Shown one piece after another: positions 45,661 to 56,466 of a stretch of 64,000 nt of DNA. A model generated the notes under the pieces. It ran no database searches. It was given only the letters and a program-made list of their open reading frames with translations, and was not told where the DNA came from. This DNA comes from Shewanella ulleungensis (GTDB lineage: Bacteria; Pseudomonadota; Gammaproteobacteria; Enterobacterales; Shewanellaceae): positions 1 to 64,000 of the forward strand of contig NZ_BMQW01000007.1 of assembly GCF_014648315.1 (NCBI RefSeq). Reading direction: 5' to 3'. Position 1 is the stretch's first letter. Every line of letters begins with the position of its first letter. The translations under genes and the position numbers were made by a program.

Positions 45661-47163
45661 TTAGGCTTGTGGGCGCATCGCTGGGAATAAAATCACGTCA
45701 CGAATAGTATGGGTGTTAGTGAATAACATCACTAAACGGTCGATACCAATACCCTGACCTGCTGTTGGCGGTAAGCCGTGCTCAAGTGCAGTAATATAAT
45801 CTGCATCGTAGAACATGGCTTCGTCATCGCCAGCATCTTTCGCATCAACTTGCGCTTTAAAGCGGTTGTCTTGATCTTCTGCATCGTTAAGCTCGCTAAA
45901 GCCGTTAGCCACTTCACGACCACCGATAAAGAACTCAAAACGGTCAGTAATAAAATCATTATTGTCGTTACGACGTGCAAGTGGTGAAATGTCTGCAGGG
46001 TAACCGGTAATGAACGTAGGTTGCATTAACTTAGGCTCTGCTGTTTCACCAAAAATTTCTTCTAGTAACTGGCCACAAGTCCAGAATTTTTCTAGCTTGA
46101 TGCCTAAGCTCTTCGCTAAATCACGCATAAATTCAACGTCTTTAACTTGCTCGTAGGTCATTGCTTGAATGGTAGCGTTGTCTGGATTGTACTTTTGAAT
46201 GGCTTCTAACATGCTTAAACGCGCATAAGGACCGCCAAAGTCAACCGTGTGCTCGCCGTATGGCATTTGCGCACTGCCAAGTAAATCAATGGCGATTGAA
46301 CTGAGCATTTCTTCGGTTAAGTCCATTAAGTCTTTGTAATCAGCATACGCCATATAGAATTCCATCATGGTGAATTCTGGATTATGACGTGGTGATAAGC
46401 CTTCGTTACGGAAGTTACGGTTAATTTCGAATACACGCTCAAAACCACCGACCACTAGACGCTTGAGATAAAGTTCTGGTGCAATACGTAAGTACATGGC
46501 CATGTCTAAAGCGTTGTGATGCGTGACAAATGGACGTGCAGACGCACCACCAGGAATAACGTGCATCATTGGCGTTTCAACTTCCATGAACTCTTTTTTA
46601 ACCATAAAGTTACGGATTGCAGCAACCACTTTAGAGCGCATAATAAAGGCATTACGCGAATCTTCGTTAACGATCAAATCAACATAACGTTGACGATAAC
46701 GCGTTTCTTGGTCAGTTAAACCATGGAATTTTTCAGGCAATGGACGCAATGCTTTAGTCAGCAATTGATACTCTTCCATGTTGACGTATAAGTCGCCTTT
46801 GCCAGATAAATGCAGCTGACCTTTAACACCGATGATGTCACCGATGTCTAAACCTTGATAACGCTCTTTTAAGTCGCCCTGCACTGGCTTGCCAGCATAG
46901 GCTTGAATACGACCAGACACGTCTTGAATCACTAAAAATGGACCACGCTTAGCCATAATACGACCGGCAATGCTGGTTTGAAAGCCTAACTCTTCTAGGG
47001 CTTCTTTTGTTTGCTCACCATATTGCGCCTGCAATTCAGCCGCTTTATGGCTACGTTGCCATGTATTAGGATGAGCATTTGCAGGGCAGCTAGTACGGAT
47101 GTGTTCTAGTTTAGCGCGACGCTCTGCAATCAGTTTGTTTTCATCTTGTACGTGTTCGGTCAT
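45661..47163 (-). CDS. lysS: Lysyl-tRNA synthetase, class II
   Basis: 500 residues. OB-fold anticodon-binding domain (about 60-150), class II core with motif 2 [30 protein letters not shown] and motif 3 [13 protein letters not shown]. It charges tRNA-Lys. It lies 63 bases after prfB, the same prfB-lysS order as in E. coli. ATG start with a site upstream. Confidence 0.95.
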   Translation of the reverse strand: MTEHVQDENKLIAERRAKLEHIRTSCPANAHPNTWQRSHKAAELQAQYGEQTKEALEELGFQTSIAGRIMAKRGPFLVIQDVSGRIQAYAGKPVQGDLKERYQGLDIGDIIGVKGQLHLSGKGDLYVNMEEYQLLTKALRPLPEKFHGLTDQETRYRQRYVDLIVNEDSRNAFIMRSKVVAAIRNFMVKKEFMEVETPMMHVIPGGASARPFVTHHNALDMAMYLRIAPELYLKRLVVGGFERVFEINRNFRNEGLSPRHNPEFTMMEFYMAYADYKDLMDLTEEMLSSIAIDLLGSAQMPYGEHTVDFGGPYARLSMLEAIQKYNPDNATIQAMTYEQVKDVEFMRDLAKSLGIKLEKFWTCGQLLEEIFGETAEPKLMQPTFITGYPADISPLARRNDNNDFITDRFEFFIGGREVANGFSELNDAEDQDNRFKAQVDAKDAGDDEAMFYDADYITALEHGLPPTAGQGIGIDRLVMLFTNTHTIRDVILFPAMRPQA

Positions 47164-47226
47164 GTTATATTCTCGCGTTTACTCACCACATTTTGATACA
47201 TGGCGAAAAAAGTTAATTTGATTAAA

Positions 47227-48325
47227 CTAAAGTCCTGATTTTAGGCTGGCTTCAATAAACTTATCTAAATCACCATCCAACACAGATTGAGTATTGCGGT
47301 TCTCAACCCCTGTACGTAAATCTTTAATTCGCGCATCGTCTAATACGTATGAACGGATTTGACTGCCCCAGCCGATATCTGATTTAGCGTCTTCAGCAGC
47401 TTGCTTGTCGGCATTTTGCTTATGCATTTCTAACTCGTACAACTTAGCTTTTAATTGCTTGTAGGCTGAGTCACGGTTTTTATGTTGCGAACGATCGTTT
47501 TGACATTGCACAACGGTATTCGTTGGCAAGTGAGTGATACGTACCGCTGAATCTGTTTTGTTAACGTGCTGACCACCCGCGCCAGAGGCACGGTAAGTAT
47601 CAATACGTAAATCAGATGGATTGATCTCGATTTCAATGTCATCGTCAATTTCTGGATAAACGAACACCGAGCAGAAAGACGTGTGACGCTTGCCTGATGA
47701 GTCAAATGGAGACTTACGTACTAAGCGATGTACGCCCGTTTCTGTACGCATCCAACCAAAAGCATATTCGCCGTTAAATTTAATGGTTGCGCCTTTAATA
47801 CCCGCAACATCACCGTCGCTGACTTCCATTAATTCTGGGCTGTAGCCGTGAGCTTCGCCCCAACGCAAATACATGCGTAATACCATGTTGGCCCAATCTT
47901 GCGCCTCAGTACCACCCGAGCCAGATTGAATGTCCAAGTAACAATTCGATGCGTCACTTTTACCAGAAAACATCCGACGGAATTCTAAATCAGCCAAACG
48001 GGTGTCTAAAATTTTAAGTTCAGCTGCCGCATCGTTAAACGTCTCTTCATCATCTTCTTCGATTGCTAACTCAAGCAACCCTTCGATGTCTTCAAGACCT
48101 GCGTCCATATCATTAATGGTTTTAACAACCGCCTCTAATGCAGCGCGCTCTTTACCCAGTGCTTGAGCACGTTCAGGTACGTTCCACACTTCTGAACTTT
48201 CCAGTTCGCGACTGACTTCTTCTAAACGCTCACTTTTAGCAGCGTAGTCAAAGATACCCCCGAAGTAGCTCAGTACGTTCAGCGAGCTCTTTGATTTTGA
48301 ATTTTACCGGATTAACTTCAAACAT
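47227..48325 (-). CDS. prfB: Peptide chain release factor 2, with programmed +1 frameshift
   Basis: Joined from two frames. The first 25 codons from ATG 48325 ([14 protein letters not shown]...RGYL) end at an in-frame TGA (48250-48248). A +1 shift at CTT TGA C continues as [12 protein letters not shown] to the stop at 47227, giving 365 residues, the E. coli RF2 length. Anticodon-mimic motif SPF ([12 protein letters not shown]) and GGQ ([12 protein letters not shown]) are present. It releases peptides at UGA and UAA. The in-frame TGA is autoregulatory, not a mutation. prfB leads the prfB-lysS operon. Confidence 0.95.
48247..48262 (-). promoter_or_regulatory. Programmed frameshift site in prfB
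   Basis: Minus strand CGGGGGTATCTTTGAC: an internal Shine-Dalgarno-like GGGGG, the slippery CTT and the TGA C stop context, as in E. coli prfB. Low RF2 levels favour the +1 shift. Confidence 0.93.
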
Positions 48326-48480
48326 GAATATTCAACTTAAATTAGCAGTTAACAAAAGGTGCAACGGCGCATTTTACCCCATGACACGCGCTAAACCTAG
48401 ACCGAAAGGTCGATTATTAACAAACTAATGGCGAATAAATTTCAGGACACCAGCCGTTCACTCTGTAAGCGTTTATCCAT

Positions 48481-48510
48481 AAAAAAATGAACCCACTTAG
48501 GATTCATTTT
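48481..48510 (-). terminator. Terminator after the MCP gene
   Basis: On the minus strand AAAATGAATCC, a five-base loop, and GGGTTCATTTT (one G-U pair), followed by T residues. Confidence 0.75.
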
Positions 48511-48542
48511 CGGTCGCGTTATTCGTTACACAGAGCAGCAAG

Positions 48543-50207
48543 TTACACCTTAAACTGCCCAACTAACTTCGCAAGGGTTTGGCCTTCGTTGGCCACATCT
48601 TTACTTAAACCAGATGCATCCTGACTAGCAGCCAACAGTGAGTTAACGATTTCTTGAACTGAGTTAACATTACGATGTATTTCTTCTGTCACAGAACTTT
48701 GCTCTGTTGCAGCGGTAGCAATTTGGGTACTCATGTCATTAATACTGGTCACAGAAGAAGTGACTGCGCCTAAACTTTCAGAAATAGCTCGCGATGACTC
48801 TACCGAACTTAAACAACTTGTTTGGCTCTCTTGCATAGTTTGCACAGCTTTTGTCACTAACTTATGCAATTGCGATAACATGTCGTTAATTTCTACTGTA
48901 CTACTTTGAGTTCGGCTAGCTAGATTTCTTACTTCATCTGCAACAACAGCAAAACCGCGGCCTTGCTCACCTGCTCGTGCAGCTTCAATTGCCGCATTTA
49001 ACGCTAATAAATTTGTTTGTTCAGCGATGCCACCAATCACACTTAGCACTGAATTAATTTTTTGAGACTGTTCACTCAACGATTTAACATCGGCCGCTGC
49101 ATTGTCGATTTGTTTCATTAAGTTTGACACTTCAGTTAATGACGTATCAACACAATCTTGAGCCTTGGTCACATTGTCTGATGCGGTATGCGTGGCGTCT
49201 GCAACCATACTAGTATTGTGGGCAACATCATTGGCCGTTGCCGACATTTCAGTAATAGCAGTCACAATTTGATCGATTTCATTATTATGACTATAGAGCT
49301 GCTCGGTCATTGAAACCGTTTGGCCACTAATGCTTTGCGCACCATGCTTAACTCGCTCTGTAGCACCAGCCACATCACTAATAATATTTTGCAGCTTATC
49401 GACAAACAAATTAAATGCACTGCCTAATTGACCAATTTCGTCTTCACTGCTGACATCTAACCGCTTAGTTAAGTCGCCTTCACCTTTAGCAATATCATTA
49501 AGTGAATTAGCCATATTTTGGATAGGAACCACAAGTTTGTGCGCCATCACAATGACTAAAAATGCGGTTACTCCCGTTAACCCTAATGCCATCATTAAAA
49601 ACATCACCGCCTTAGTATTCATGCGCTCTGCTTTTTCGTCGTGAAACTTGTCAATGGCTTGCTCGATATCATCAATGTAGGCCCCAGTACCTAACATCCA
49701 GTTGGTATTTGGCACCATGACAGCATAACCCAGTTTTTCGATTAATTGCTCTGTGCCCGGTTTCTTATAAAAGTATGAAAAAATACCATCGCCAGACTTT
49801 GCAGAGTTTAATAGACCGACAATAATTTTAGTCCCATTAGGATCGGCCATATCTATTTTGTTTTGCCCTTCAAGTTCAGGCATGGTCGCATGAAAAATAT
49901 TTTTGCCGGTATCATCGTACATAAAGAAATAACCCGCGCTGCCAAAACGTAAATCGCGCAATGCTTGATTAACGTTACCATTACTACCTAAGGCTAATTG
50001 ATACTCTACGACGCCTTTAGCAATTTCAGTTGCCTCAGCGAGTTGGGATTTTCTTTCTGAAATTAACTCTCCACGAAATTGGATAATATCGCTTTCTAAA
50101 GACGTACCTTCATTCACATAAAATAGGCCCAATAACACAGCCAAAATTAATGACAAAGGAATTAACGACAATCCTAAAAGTTTATTGCGTAAGGAGGATT
50201 TCAGCAT
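48543..50207 (-). CDS. Methyl-accepting chemotaxis protein with single Cache sensor
   Basis: 554 residues. Membrane helix about 9-30, a periplasmic single-Cache (sCache_2) domain about 35-185 with [18 protein letters not shown] and [13 protein letters not shown], a second helix about 200-222, HAMP, and the signalling domain with the conserved hairpin tip [34 protein letters not shown]. It senses a small periplasmic ligand (carboxylates are typical) and signals to CheA. No C-terminal CheR pentapeptide. Monocistronic. Confidence 0.92.
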   Translation of the reverse strand: MLKSSLRNKLLGLSLIPLSLILAVLLGLFYVNEGTSLESDIIQFRGELISERKSQLAEATEIAKGVVEYQLALGSNGNVNQALRDLRFGSAGYFFMYDDTGKNIFHATMPELEGQNKIDMADPNGTKIIVGLLNSAKSGDGIFSYFYKKPGTEQLIEKLGYAVMVPNTNWMLGTGAYIDDIEQAIDKFHDEKAERMNTKAVMFLMMALGLTGVTAFLVIVMAHKLVVPIQNMANSLNDIAKGEGDLTKRLDVSSEDEIGQLGSAFNLFVDKLQNIISDVAGATERVKHGAQSISGQTVSMTEQLYSHNNEIDQIVTAITEMSATANDVAHNTSMVADATHTASDNVTKAQDCVDTSLTEVSNLMKQIDNAAADVKSLSEQSQKINSVLSVIGGIAEQTNLLALNAAIEAARAGEQGRGFAVVADEVRNLASRTQSSTVEINDMLSQLHKLVTKAVQTMQESQTSCLSSVESSRAISESLGAVTSSVTSINDMSTQIATAATEQSSVTEEIHRNVNSVQEIVNSLLAASQDASGLSKDVANEGQTLAKLVGQFKV

Positions 50208-50324
50208 AATTGACAGCCTTTTGTTGTAATAATCTATTCAGTATAGATGTTTACACCATGTAGCCAAACTTTACACGTCCATAAAGTGAAATATGTCGCA
50301 AAAATGTACTGATTAAATGTGACA

Positions 50325-51476
50325 CTATATCAATGTGAGTATTACCCCAACAGATGCAAACCCCGCAACTAACCAAACAATGCTAGGTTTAAAGACTTTA
50401 AGCACACAAAACCCAATAATAACCATGGCCATGTCTGAGGGCATGATCACTGCACTGGTAAAAACAGGTTGATAAAGTGCCGCTAATAATAAGCCTACAA
50501 CGGCAGCATTTACGCCTGCTAATGCACCTGCGATATTGGGACGTTGACTAATAGCATGCCAACTTTTTAAACCTACTAGCATGAGTAAAAAGCCCGGTAA
50601 AAATATCGCTAACGTTGCTACAACAGCTCCTAAAATAGGTGATTCTAACCATAAGTCTGCCCCTAAAAAGGTGGCGAGAGTAAACATCGGGCCCGGGATC
50701 GCTTGTGCAAGTGCATAACCAGTTAAAAATCTATCCGGTGTAATGTATTCGCCTACGCTAGCCTCTAATAAAGGGAGCACTACGTGACCACCACCAAAAA
50801 CTAAACTTCCCACTTGGAAAAACTGGGCAAAAATTTGCCCTAAACTGTCGTTGTTACCTATAAAATACAGTGAACTACTTAAACACAATATAAACAATGC
50901 AAGCCAGCGGTAATCGAGCGAGATAGGTGGGTTTTCTGGAATAATATTCTCACCTCGAGTGAGGAATATTCCTCCTGCAATAGCAGCCACAATCAATACC
51001 ACTATTTGCATTAACATTGATGGCATTAAGATAATGGCAACCGCTGTAGCAGCCATTAAGACTTTAGCTGTTTTACGCTGACAAAATTGACTAAACATTG
51101 ACAACGTTGCATCCGCCACCACCACAACAGCAAGCAGCTTTAAGCCGTGGATCACTCCTTGTACTGCCGTTATTTCTAACCATTGAGCACTGGTTACCGC
51201 AAACAAAAACAGCAACAAAAACGATGGCAAGGTAAACCCAAGAAATGCCGCTAGGCCGCCAAATAAGCCTCCTTTGTGATAACCAATAGCAAAGCCAACT
51301 TGGCTAGAGCCTGGGCCGGGCATAAATTGACTTAAGGCGACAAAACTAGCGTATTGTTTACCGTCGAGCCATTGCAGATCATCAACAAATGTTTTTCTAA
51401 AGTAACCAATATGCGCCGCGGGGCCACCAAAGCTGATTAAGCCTAACGCTAAAAAACGACTAAAAATTTGCCACAT
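50325..51476 (-). CDS. chrA: ChrA-type chromate transporter
   Basis: 383 residues, a two-domain CHR-superfamily protein with about ten hydrophobic segments. Hallmarks are FGGPAAHIGYFRKTFV and SQFMPGPGSSQVGFAIG in the N-half and LVFGGGHVVLPLLEASVG with LAQAIPGPMFTLATFLG in the C-half. It exports chromate by proton antiport. No regulator (chrB) is adjacent. Confidence 0.9.
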   Translation of the reverse strand: MWQIFSRFLALGLISFGGPAAHIGYFRKTFVDDLQWLDGKQYASFVALSQFMPGPGSSQVGFAIGYHKGGLFGGLAAFLGFTLPSFLLLFLFAVTSAQWLEITAVQGVIHGLKLLAVVVVADATLSMFSQFCQRKTAKVLMAATAVAIILMPSMLMQIVVLIVAAIAGGIFLTRGENIIPENPPISLDYRWLALFILCLSSSLYFIGNNDSLGQIFAQFFQVGSLVFGGGHVVLPLLEASVGEYITPDRFLTGYALAQAIPGPMFTLATFLGADLWLESPILGAVVATLAIFLPGFLLMLVGLKSWHAISQRPNIAGALAGVNAAVVGLLLAALYQPVFTSAVIMPSDMAMVIIGFCVLKVFKPSIVWLVAGFASVGVILTLI

Positions 51477-51547
51477 CGCCCAGTTCCTTTTTATGTTAAG
51501 CCATCATTTTATGACATAAAAATGACACTTTCATGACCACCCTACTT

Positions 51548-52687
51548 TTAACTCACCTGCTTTTCTAACATAACTAATACTTCAAAATGATCTGTATGTG
51601 GAAACATATCAAACAGCTGCACTTTAGTAATACGGTAGCCCTCAATATTGGCTAAATCAGTCACGAGAGAATTGGGATTACAGCTTGAATACACAATGGC
51701 TTTTGGGGCAAAAAGGCTTAGTGAGCAACACAAGGCTTTGCCTAAACCGCGTCTTGGAGGATTTACAATAATTAAATCTGGCTTATCTTGGACTGCTTGC
51801 CCTTGAGCAAATTGTGTGGAATCTAGCGCACTGAAATCCACATTTGTTAACCCCAATTGTTCAGCGGACATTTTGGCGCATTCAATTGCTTCTGCTTCAA
51901 TCTCAATACCCGTTAAACGAATATGTTTGTCGGCACAATGCAGGCCAAAACCACCAACACCACAAAACAAATCCCAAATGTAACTTGGGTTAAACTCTGC
52001 AACCCACTCGCGGGCGGTTTGATATAATTGTTCAGCAACGGCTGGGTTTGTTTGGAAAAAACTTTTAGGGCGAATAAATAGCGGCACATGATTGAACTGC
52101 TCTTCTAAGCGAGTCGCCTTAGTTAAAAATATTTCTTGTTCGCCTTCTAATATCGCCATGTGCACTGGTTGAATATTAACGGACACTAACGCAATAGCAG
52201 GAAACTCGTGTAATAGTTGCCCTAATTCACGTTCAATCCGAGCAATGGCTTGCTCACTGCGCAAAACAAAACGCAACATAAACTGGCCCAGCTTTTGGCT
52301 ACGAGTCAGCAATATGTACTTCAGTTCACCTTTGGCTTTGTCGACGCGATATGGCGGTAACCCTGCTTGTTGTACAAAACGCTGTAACCTGTGCAGGAGA
52401 ATTTGCATATCATGAGGATATAAGCTGCAATCACATAAACTAACAGCCTCGCCTTGTGGGTTAACCAAACCTAAAATGGGTTGATGCGCGGCACCTAGTG
52501 CCACCATTTTAGCCTTGTTACGAAAACCAGACTCCGCACTTAATACCGGTGGCAGCCATTTTGCGACCGTTAGCTCACTAAATAATTCAACAAGTTTTTT
52601 TTGCTTAGTGTCAATTTGCTCTGCCATCGGCTGCGAAATATTACGGCATGATAAACAATCACCGCGCTGAAAATAATCACATTTCAC
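51548..52687 (-). CDS. rlmC: 23S rRNA (uracil(747)-C(5))-methyltransferase RlmC
   Basis: 379 residues from the GTG at 52687, which gives an N-terminus ([14 protein letters not shown]) aligned with E. coli RlmC. A GTG at 52702 would add five. It overlaps the MarR-family gene. Iron-sulfur Cys cluster near the start (C-x5-CLSC, then CDCSLY), SAM motif [15 protein letters not shown], and catalytic Cys in [10 protein letters not shown]. It methylates U747 of 23S rRNA. GAGG precedes the start at nine bases. Confidence 0.92.
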   Translation of the reverse strand: MKCDYFQRGDCLSCRNISQPMAEQIDTKQKKLVELFSELTVAKWLPPVLSAESGFRNKAKMVALGAAHQPILGLVNPQGEAVSLCDCSLYPHDMQILLHRLQRFVQQAGLPPYRVDKAKGELKYILLTRSQKLGQFMLRFVLRSEQAIARIERELGQLLHEFPAIALVSVNIQPVHMAILEGEQEIFLTKATRLEEQFNHVPLFIRPKSFFQTNPAVAEQLYQTAREWVAEFNPSYIWDLFCGVGGFGLHCADKHIRLTGIEIEAEAIECAKMSAEQLGLTNVDFSALDSTQFAQGQAVQDKPDLIIVNPPRRGLGKALCCSLSLFAPKAIVYSSCNPNSLVTDLANIEGYRITKVQLFDMFPHTDHFEVLVMLEKQVS

Positions 52688-53156
52688 AGCTTGTTGCCTC
52701 ACCCGAATTCAGCATAGCAAATGCCTGATCGCACAATTGTTTAAGTTGGGCTAAATCTTCTAGCGTTCCACCCACTTTACAACGCATTTGTTCTGGAACA
52801 GTTAACGCTTGTTGGTGTAATAGCAGCCCAGCTTCTGTGACATGTAAAACACGCACTCGCTCGTCTAATTCACTGCGACCACGACTGACTAACTCTTTAG
52901 CCTCCAGGCGTTTTAGTAGCGGCGTTAATGTACCAGAATCAAGGTGCAGCTTTTCCCCCAAGGTTTTCACACTAATCCCTGGCTCTTTCCACAACACCAT
53001 CATCACCAAATATTGTGGATAGGTTAGCGACAATCCATCTAATAATGGTCTGTACGCGCGGATCATGGCATTCGTGGCACTGTATAATGAAAAACACACT
53101 TGGTTTTCAAGTGCTAAAGGATTAACCGCTTGCTCGGGGGCATTTTTAATAGACAT
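52677..53156 (-). CDS. MarR-family regulator, OhrR-like
   Basis: 159 residues. The reactive-Cys motif of OhrR is present ([41 protein letters not shown]), and the winged helix reads [23 protein letters not shown]...[13 protein letters not shown]. OhrR senses organic hydroperoxides through that Cys and represses ohr. No ohr gene is in the window. It overlaps rlmC by a few codons, and a palindrome upstream may be its operator. Confidence 0.85.
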   Translation of the reverse strand: MSIKNAPEQAVNPLALENQVCFSLYSATNAMIRAYRPLLDGLSLTYPQYLVMMVLWKEPGISVKTLGEKLHLDSGTLTPLLKRLEAKELVSRGRSELDERVRVLHVTEAGLLLHQQALTVPEQMRCKVGGTLEDLAQLKQLCDQAFAMLNSGEATSCEM

Positions 53157-53247
53157 AGGCTTTACTCAGCTCACAAATAATAATCGAAACTGTATCCGTA
53201 CAGATCCAACACGTAATCTCATCAAAATTCAATTATATCACACATTA

Positions 53248-53259
53248 ATTGCGCGCAAT
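53248..53259. promoter_or_regulatory. Palindrome ATTGCGCGCAAT upstream of the OhrR-like gene
   Basis: A 12-base perfect palindrome in the 198-base gap between the OhrR-like gene and the 53355 gene. AT-flanked GC-centre palindromes are common MarR/OhrR operators. Autoregulation is the simplest guess but not shown. Confidence 0.45.
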
Positions 53260-53354
53260 GTATCAACTGTTCACGACAAATAAAATGACTTATAGCTCAA
53301 GCTATAGGCTGTTATGCCGATAGAGTTAAACCAAGTCAAAACTGAGGACAAAGC

Positions 53355-53546
53355 ATGCCTATCAGTGTGAATGCACCATCATCAATGCCAACTACAATTG
53401 ATTCTGGTAACAGTTTAAAAGTCGCTGTAATGGCGAAAGATCAGCAAAAAGCAGAAGGTCAAATGGCACTGCAGTTGATTGAAGCCGCCGCGCCAGCACC
53501 GCAACCTGTAGGTAATAGCGGTCATAATATTAATACCACGGCATAG
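53355..53546 (+). CDS. Small motility-associated-like protein (YjfB type)
   Basis: 63 residues with GAGGACA before the ATG. Pattern MPISVNAPSS...LKVAVMAKDQQKAEGQMALQLIEAAAPAPQP...GHNINTTA resembles the small YjfB_motility family, short cytosolic proteins ending with a GxNINTTA tail. Role unknown. Followed by a strong terminator. Confidence 0.6.
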   Translation: MPISVNAPSSMPTTIDSGNSLKVAVMAKDQQKAEGQMALQLIEAAAPAPQPVGNSGHNINTTA

Positions 53547-53561
53547 AGACATAATGTCAAA

Positions 53562-53590
53562 AAAAACCTAGCAATTAATGCTAGGTTTTT
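53562..53590. terminator. Bidirectional terminator
   Basis: AAAAACCTAGCA (53562-53573) pairs with TGCTAGGTTTTT (53579-53590), with A and T runs. It lies between the 53355 gene and the convergent STAS-like gene. Confidence 0.88.
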
Positions 53591-53611
53591 CATTTTTACA
53601 ACCAGTGAAAA

Positions 53612-53992
53612 TTAATAACGCAACCATTTTAATGCGTCATTTTGATCTTCAAAATACCTCATCTCACCTGAGATAAACCAACTGCCCATTTTAGTCGCCC
53701 ATTCTTGCCAGCCTTTATTACCCCATATGGCCACGCGTTCAAATTCAGACTGATGCTTTAACCCCAGTTGTAAATCATCCCAAGCGGCACGTAAATCCCA
53801 ACCTTCAAGTTCGGTTGCATCGAGTAATAAGCTAATTTTAGGTTGTTCAACTTGGCTTAATGCACCTTCAAGCATTGGCGTAATCACCAGATAATCTTCA
53901 TGAGTTAAAGTACCAACTGCTTTTAACGTCACAAAAAAAACATTCTCGATACGATTAATGCCAATCGATAGGCCATGTTTTTTAATACTCAT
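53612..53992 (-). CDS. SpoIIAA-like STAS/Sec14 domain protein
   Basis: 126 residues with the SpoIIAA-like pattern (MLEGALSQVEQPKISLLLDATELEGWDLRAAWDDLQLGL...RVAIWGNKGWQEWATKMG...FEDQNDALKWL). A small soluble protein of the SEC14/STAS-like YndB-type group. Ligand unknown. Confidence 0.82.
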   Translation of the reverse strand: MSIKKHGLSIGINRIENVFFVTLKAVGTLTHEDYLVITPMLEGALSQVEQPKISLLLDATELEGWDLRAAWDDLQLGLKHQSEFERVAIWGNKGWQEWATKMGSWFISGEMRYFEDQNDALKWLRY

Positions 53993-54143
53993 CTCCCACT
54001 CCTTAGTGATATAAAAAAACGAGACTTATGTTTATATTTTAACCAACTTAAAGGTGAGAAGTGTGTTTAACTGCACAAATTTTTTAATTAAAAAACTAAA
54101 TTCAACAATGCTTTGTCTGTGTTTATAACAAATGTTGTTAATC

Positions 54144-55547
54144 TTACGCACGCATGCGTCCATCGTCTTCTGACAACAAAGAAAAAATTGCCGCTGCGAG
54201 CATGGTCATGACCCCAACACTCACAAACGTGAGCTGAAATGCACTCAATACAGTCGTTTGTGTATCGCCAGCCATATCGCCACTAAAACCTCCGAGCAAA
54301 GCGCCAGCACATGCAACGCCTAAGCTTAGCGATAACTGGCCAACGACAGATAATAAACTATTGCCACTGCTGGCATTTTCATCATTTAAATCAATCAGTG
54401 TTACGGCATTCATTGCAGTGAATTGCAAAGAGTTAATCGCACCTAAAGCCGCCAACAAAACGAGCAACAACCCATAAGGTGTTTGCTCGCTGACTAAACC
54501 GATACTGGCCAACATAATACCTAATGCCAGTGTGTTTGCGGTTAGCACAAGCCGATAACCTAAGCGTTCGATAATCGGCCTCGCTAATGACTTAGCTAAA
54601 ATAGCAGCTGCGGCCAAAGGTAACATGCTCATTCCTGCTTGGGAGGGTGAATAACCCAAAGCGACTTGCAATAGCAATGGCACTAAAAAAGGCAAAGCAC
54701 CGCTACCCAGTCTTGCAAATAAATTACCAAAAAGACCAATAGCAAATGTTCTGGTATTAAACAGAGATGGTGAAAACAATGGATTGGCGACATGGCTTGC
54801 CCGCAACCAATAAGCGACCAAGCATGCCATGCCAGCAAATAACAGCAACATGACTCGCAAATAGGGTAAATGCAGCTCTCCCAATCCTTCCATGGCAATG
54901 GTGATAAACAGCATTGCAGCACCAAATAATAGAAATCCTACACTGTCAAAACGCGATTTTTGTTTGCCACGTAAATCGGGAATGTACTTAAATGCTGCAT
55001 AACATCCCACGAGTCCCACCGGCAGATTAATTAGAAATATCCAATGCCAGGTTAAGTATTGCACCATCCAGCCGCCCATTGTTGGGCCAATTAATGGACC
55101 GAGTAGCCCAGGTATAGTGATAAAGCCCATAATCCGTACGAGCTCAGAGCGAGGGTAAGCCCTTAGCACAACCAAGCGCCCGACAGGTAGCATCAATGCA
55201 CCGCCGAGTCCCTGTACAACCCTAGCACCAATGAGCATGTCCAATGAGTTTGATAATGCGCAAAGTAACGAGCCAAAACTAAACAATACAATCGCACTGA
55301 AAAAGATTTTTTTGGTGCCAAAGCGATCGGCTATCCAGCCTGATGCAGGGATCAATAATGCCACCGTAAGCATGTAGGCAATAATAACGCCTTGCATACG
55401 CAGCGGATCTTCGTTTAAGTCGCTGGCCATTGCTGGTAAGGCGGTATTGAGGATGGTGCCGTCCAATGACTGCATAAAAAATGCAATTGCCACCACCCAA
55501 GGCAATCCTCGGGCGGTTTTATTATCGAGTATTGGACTTTTTATCAT
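54144..55547 (-). CDS. MFS drug:proton antiporter, DHA2 family (MdtD-like)
   Basis: 467 residues from the ATG at 55547 (AGAGG at five bases; the frame upstream to 55607 has no site). About 14 hydrophobic segments. ALPWVVAIAFFMQSLDGTILNTALPAM and GARVVQGLGGALMLPVGRLVV are DHA2 hallmarks, with strong likeness to E. coli MdtD. It lies 11 bases after the GDT1-type exporter gene and so is under the same manganese riboswitch. Substrate unknown. Confidence 0.85.
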   Translation of the reverse strand: MIKSPILDNKTARGLPWVVAIAFFMQSLDGTILNTALPAMASDLNEDPLRMQGVIIAYMLTVALLIPASGWIADRFGTKKIFFSAIVLFSFGSLLCALSNSLDMLIGARVVQGLGGALMLPVGRLVVLRAYPRSELVRIMGFITIPGLLGPLIGPTMGGWMVQYLTWHWIFLINLPVGLVGCYAAFKYIPDLRGKQKSRFDSVGFLLFGAAMLFITIAMEGLGELHLPYLRVMLLLFAGMACLVAYWLRASHVANPLFSPSLFNTRTFAIGLFGNLFARLGSGALPFLVPLLLQVALGYSPSQAGMSMLPLAAAAILAKSLARPIIERLGYRLVLTANTLALGIMLASIGLVSEQTPYGLLLVLLAALGAINSLQFTAMNAVTLIDLNDENASSGNSLLSVVGQLSLSLGVACAGALLGGFSGDMAGDTQTTVLSAFQLTFVSVGVMTMLAAAIFSLLSEDDGRMRA

Positions 55548-55558
55548 CATACCTCTGT

Positions 55559-56113
55559 TTACCACATGAGCGTGGCTACACCAAGCAGTGCAAACAACAC
55601 TGCACAACCTCGATGAATAAGTGTCATTGGTAACTTGTTTGCACTAAAGTGCCCAGCTAAAACCACAGGCACATTCGCGATAAGCATGCCCAACGTGGTA
55701 CCGATAACCACCCATGTCAATGATTGATATTTGGCTGCCAGCACAACGGTCGCAATTTGTGTTTTATCACCTATTTCGGCAATAAAAAACAAAATAAACG
55801 TGGCACCGAATGCTCCTAGTTTATAAAAGCGATGATCATCATCGTCCATTTTATCTGGAATTAATACCCATAATGCAATGGCAAAAAAGCTCGCGGCCAC
55901 AATATATTGTGACCATTTAGGATCAAGCCAACCGATCGCCCATTGACCAAACCAAGCAGCTAAAAAGTGATTAATTAGTGTAGCGAGTAAAATAGCACTG
56001 ATAATGGCTGTTTTATTGCTAAAACGGATGGCTAATAACAAAGCCAATAATTGAGTTTTATCGCCGATTTCAGCAATAGCAACAGAGAAAGTTGAAGTGA
56101 ACAACGCGTCCAA
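55559..56113 (-). CDS. GDT1/TMEM165-family manganese exporter
   Basis: 184 residues from the TTG at 56113 (AAGGA upstream), giving MDALFTSTFSVAIAEIGDKTQL; an upstream TTG at 56140 would lie on the riboswitch hairpin. Two E-x-G-D-K-T motifs (AEIGDKTQLLALLLA and AEIGDKTQIATVVLA) and six hydrophobic segments define the UPF0016/GDT1 family. Some members (MneA, Mnx) export Mn2+. The yybP-ykoY riboswitch in front supports manganese export here. Confidence 0.9.
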   Translation of the reverse strand: MDALFTSTFSVAIAEIGDKTQLLALLLAIRFSNKTAIISAILLATLINHFLAAWFGQWAIGWLDPKWSQYIVAASFFAIALWVLIPDKMDDDDHRFYKLGAFGATFILFFIAEIGDKTQIATVVLAAKYQSLTWVVIGTTLGMLIANVPVVLAGHFSANKLPMTLIHRGCAVLFALLGVATLMW

Positions 56114-56140
56114 TGTGATAATCCTTGGGGTAAATGACAA

Positions 56141-56187
56141 CTAAGCACAAGCCACTGCATACCCCTTAATACAGTGATTGTGCTTAG
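56141..56187 (-). promoter_or_regulatory. Expression-platform hairpin of the manganese riboswitch
   Basis: CTAAGCACAA-xx-CACTG (56141-56157) pairs with CAGTG-A-TTGTGCTTAG (56172-56187). Its loop holds GGGGTA (mRNA sense), which can pair with UACCCC directly before the AAGGA ribosome binding site (56127-56132), giving an alternative RBS-blocking fold. Pairing is visible; the switching model is inference. Confidence 0.55.
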
Positions 56188-56312
56188 GTCTCGCTGGGTA
56201 AACATCAGTGATTAACTGCATGTTACTGTCTGTACCATGGCATGAGGCCAATTATGTTGATACAGACATCTTGCATCCTTAACAGCATGACAAGATTAGC
56301 TACTCCCCTAAA
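56180..56312 (-). promoter_or_regulatory. yybP-ykoY manganese riboswitch aptamer
   Basis: On the minus strand the leader has GGGGAGTAGC (56308-56299) and, about 105 bases later, GCGAGACC (56194-56187), the two conserved cores of the yybP-ykoY aptamer that form the Mn2+ site. It lies before a GDT1-type Mn exporter, a known target of this class. Ends are approximate. Confidence 0.85.
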
Positions 56313-56466
56313 ACTAGACGCATTATAACGACTAAATTGATTTATTCAATCGACTGTTTTTTACATTGTAAGCGTGACTTAAAACATGACCGCCACACAG
56401 TAACGCCGTAATGCTACACTATTGCAATATTAGCGTGTAAAATAGTTTAGCTCAATGTTATGTAAT

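Noticed and set aside
47227..48325. In-frame TGA near the start of prfB could look like a broken gene
   Set aside because: The context CGGGGG-TAT-CTT-TGA-C is the conserved programmed frameshift of RF2, so the gene is intact.
50208..50324. Sigma-28 promoter before the MCP gene
   Set aside because: No acceptable TAAA-N15-GCCGATAA match; a TAAA followed by a GATTATT is too weak.
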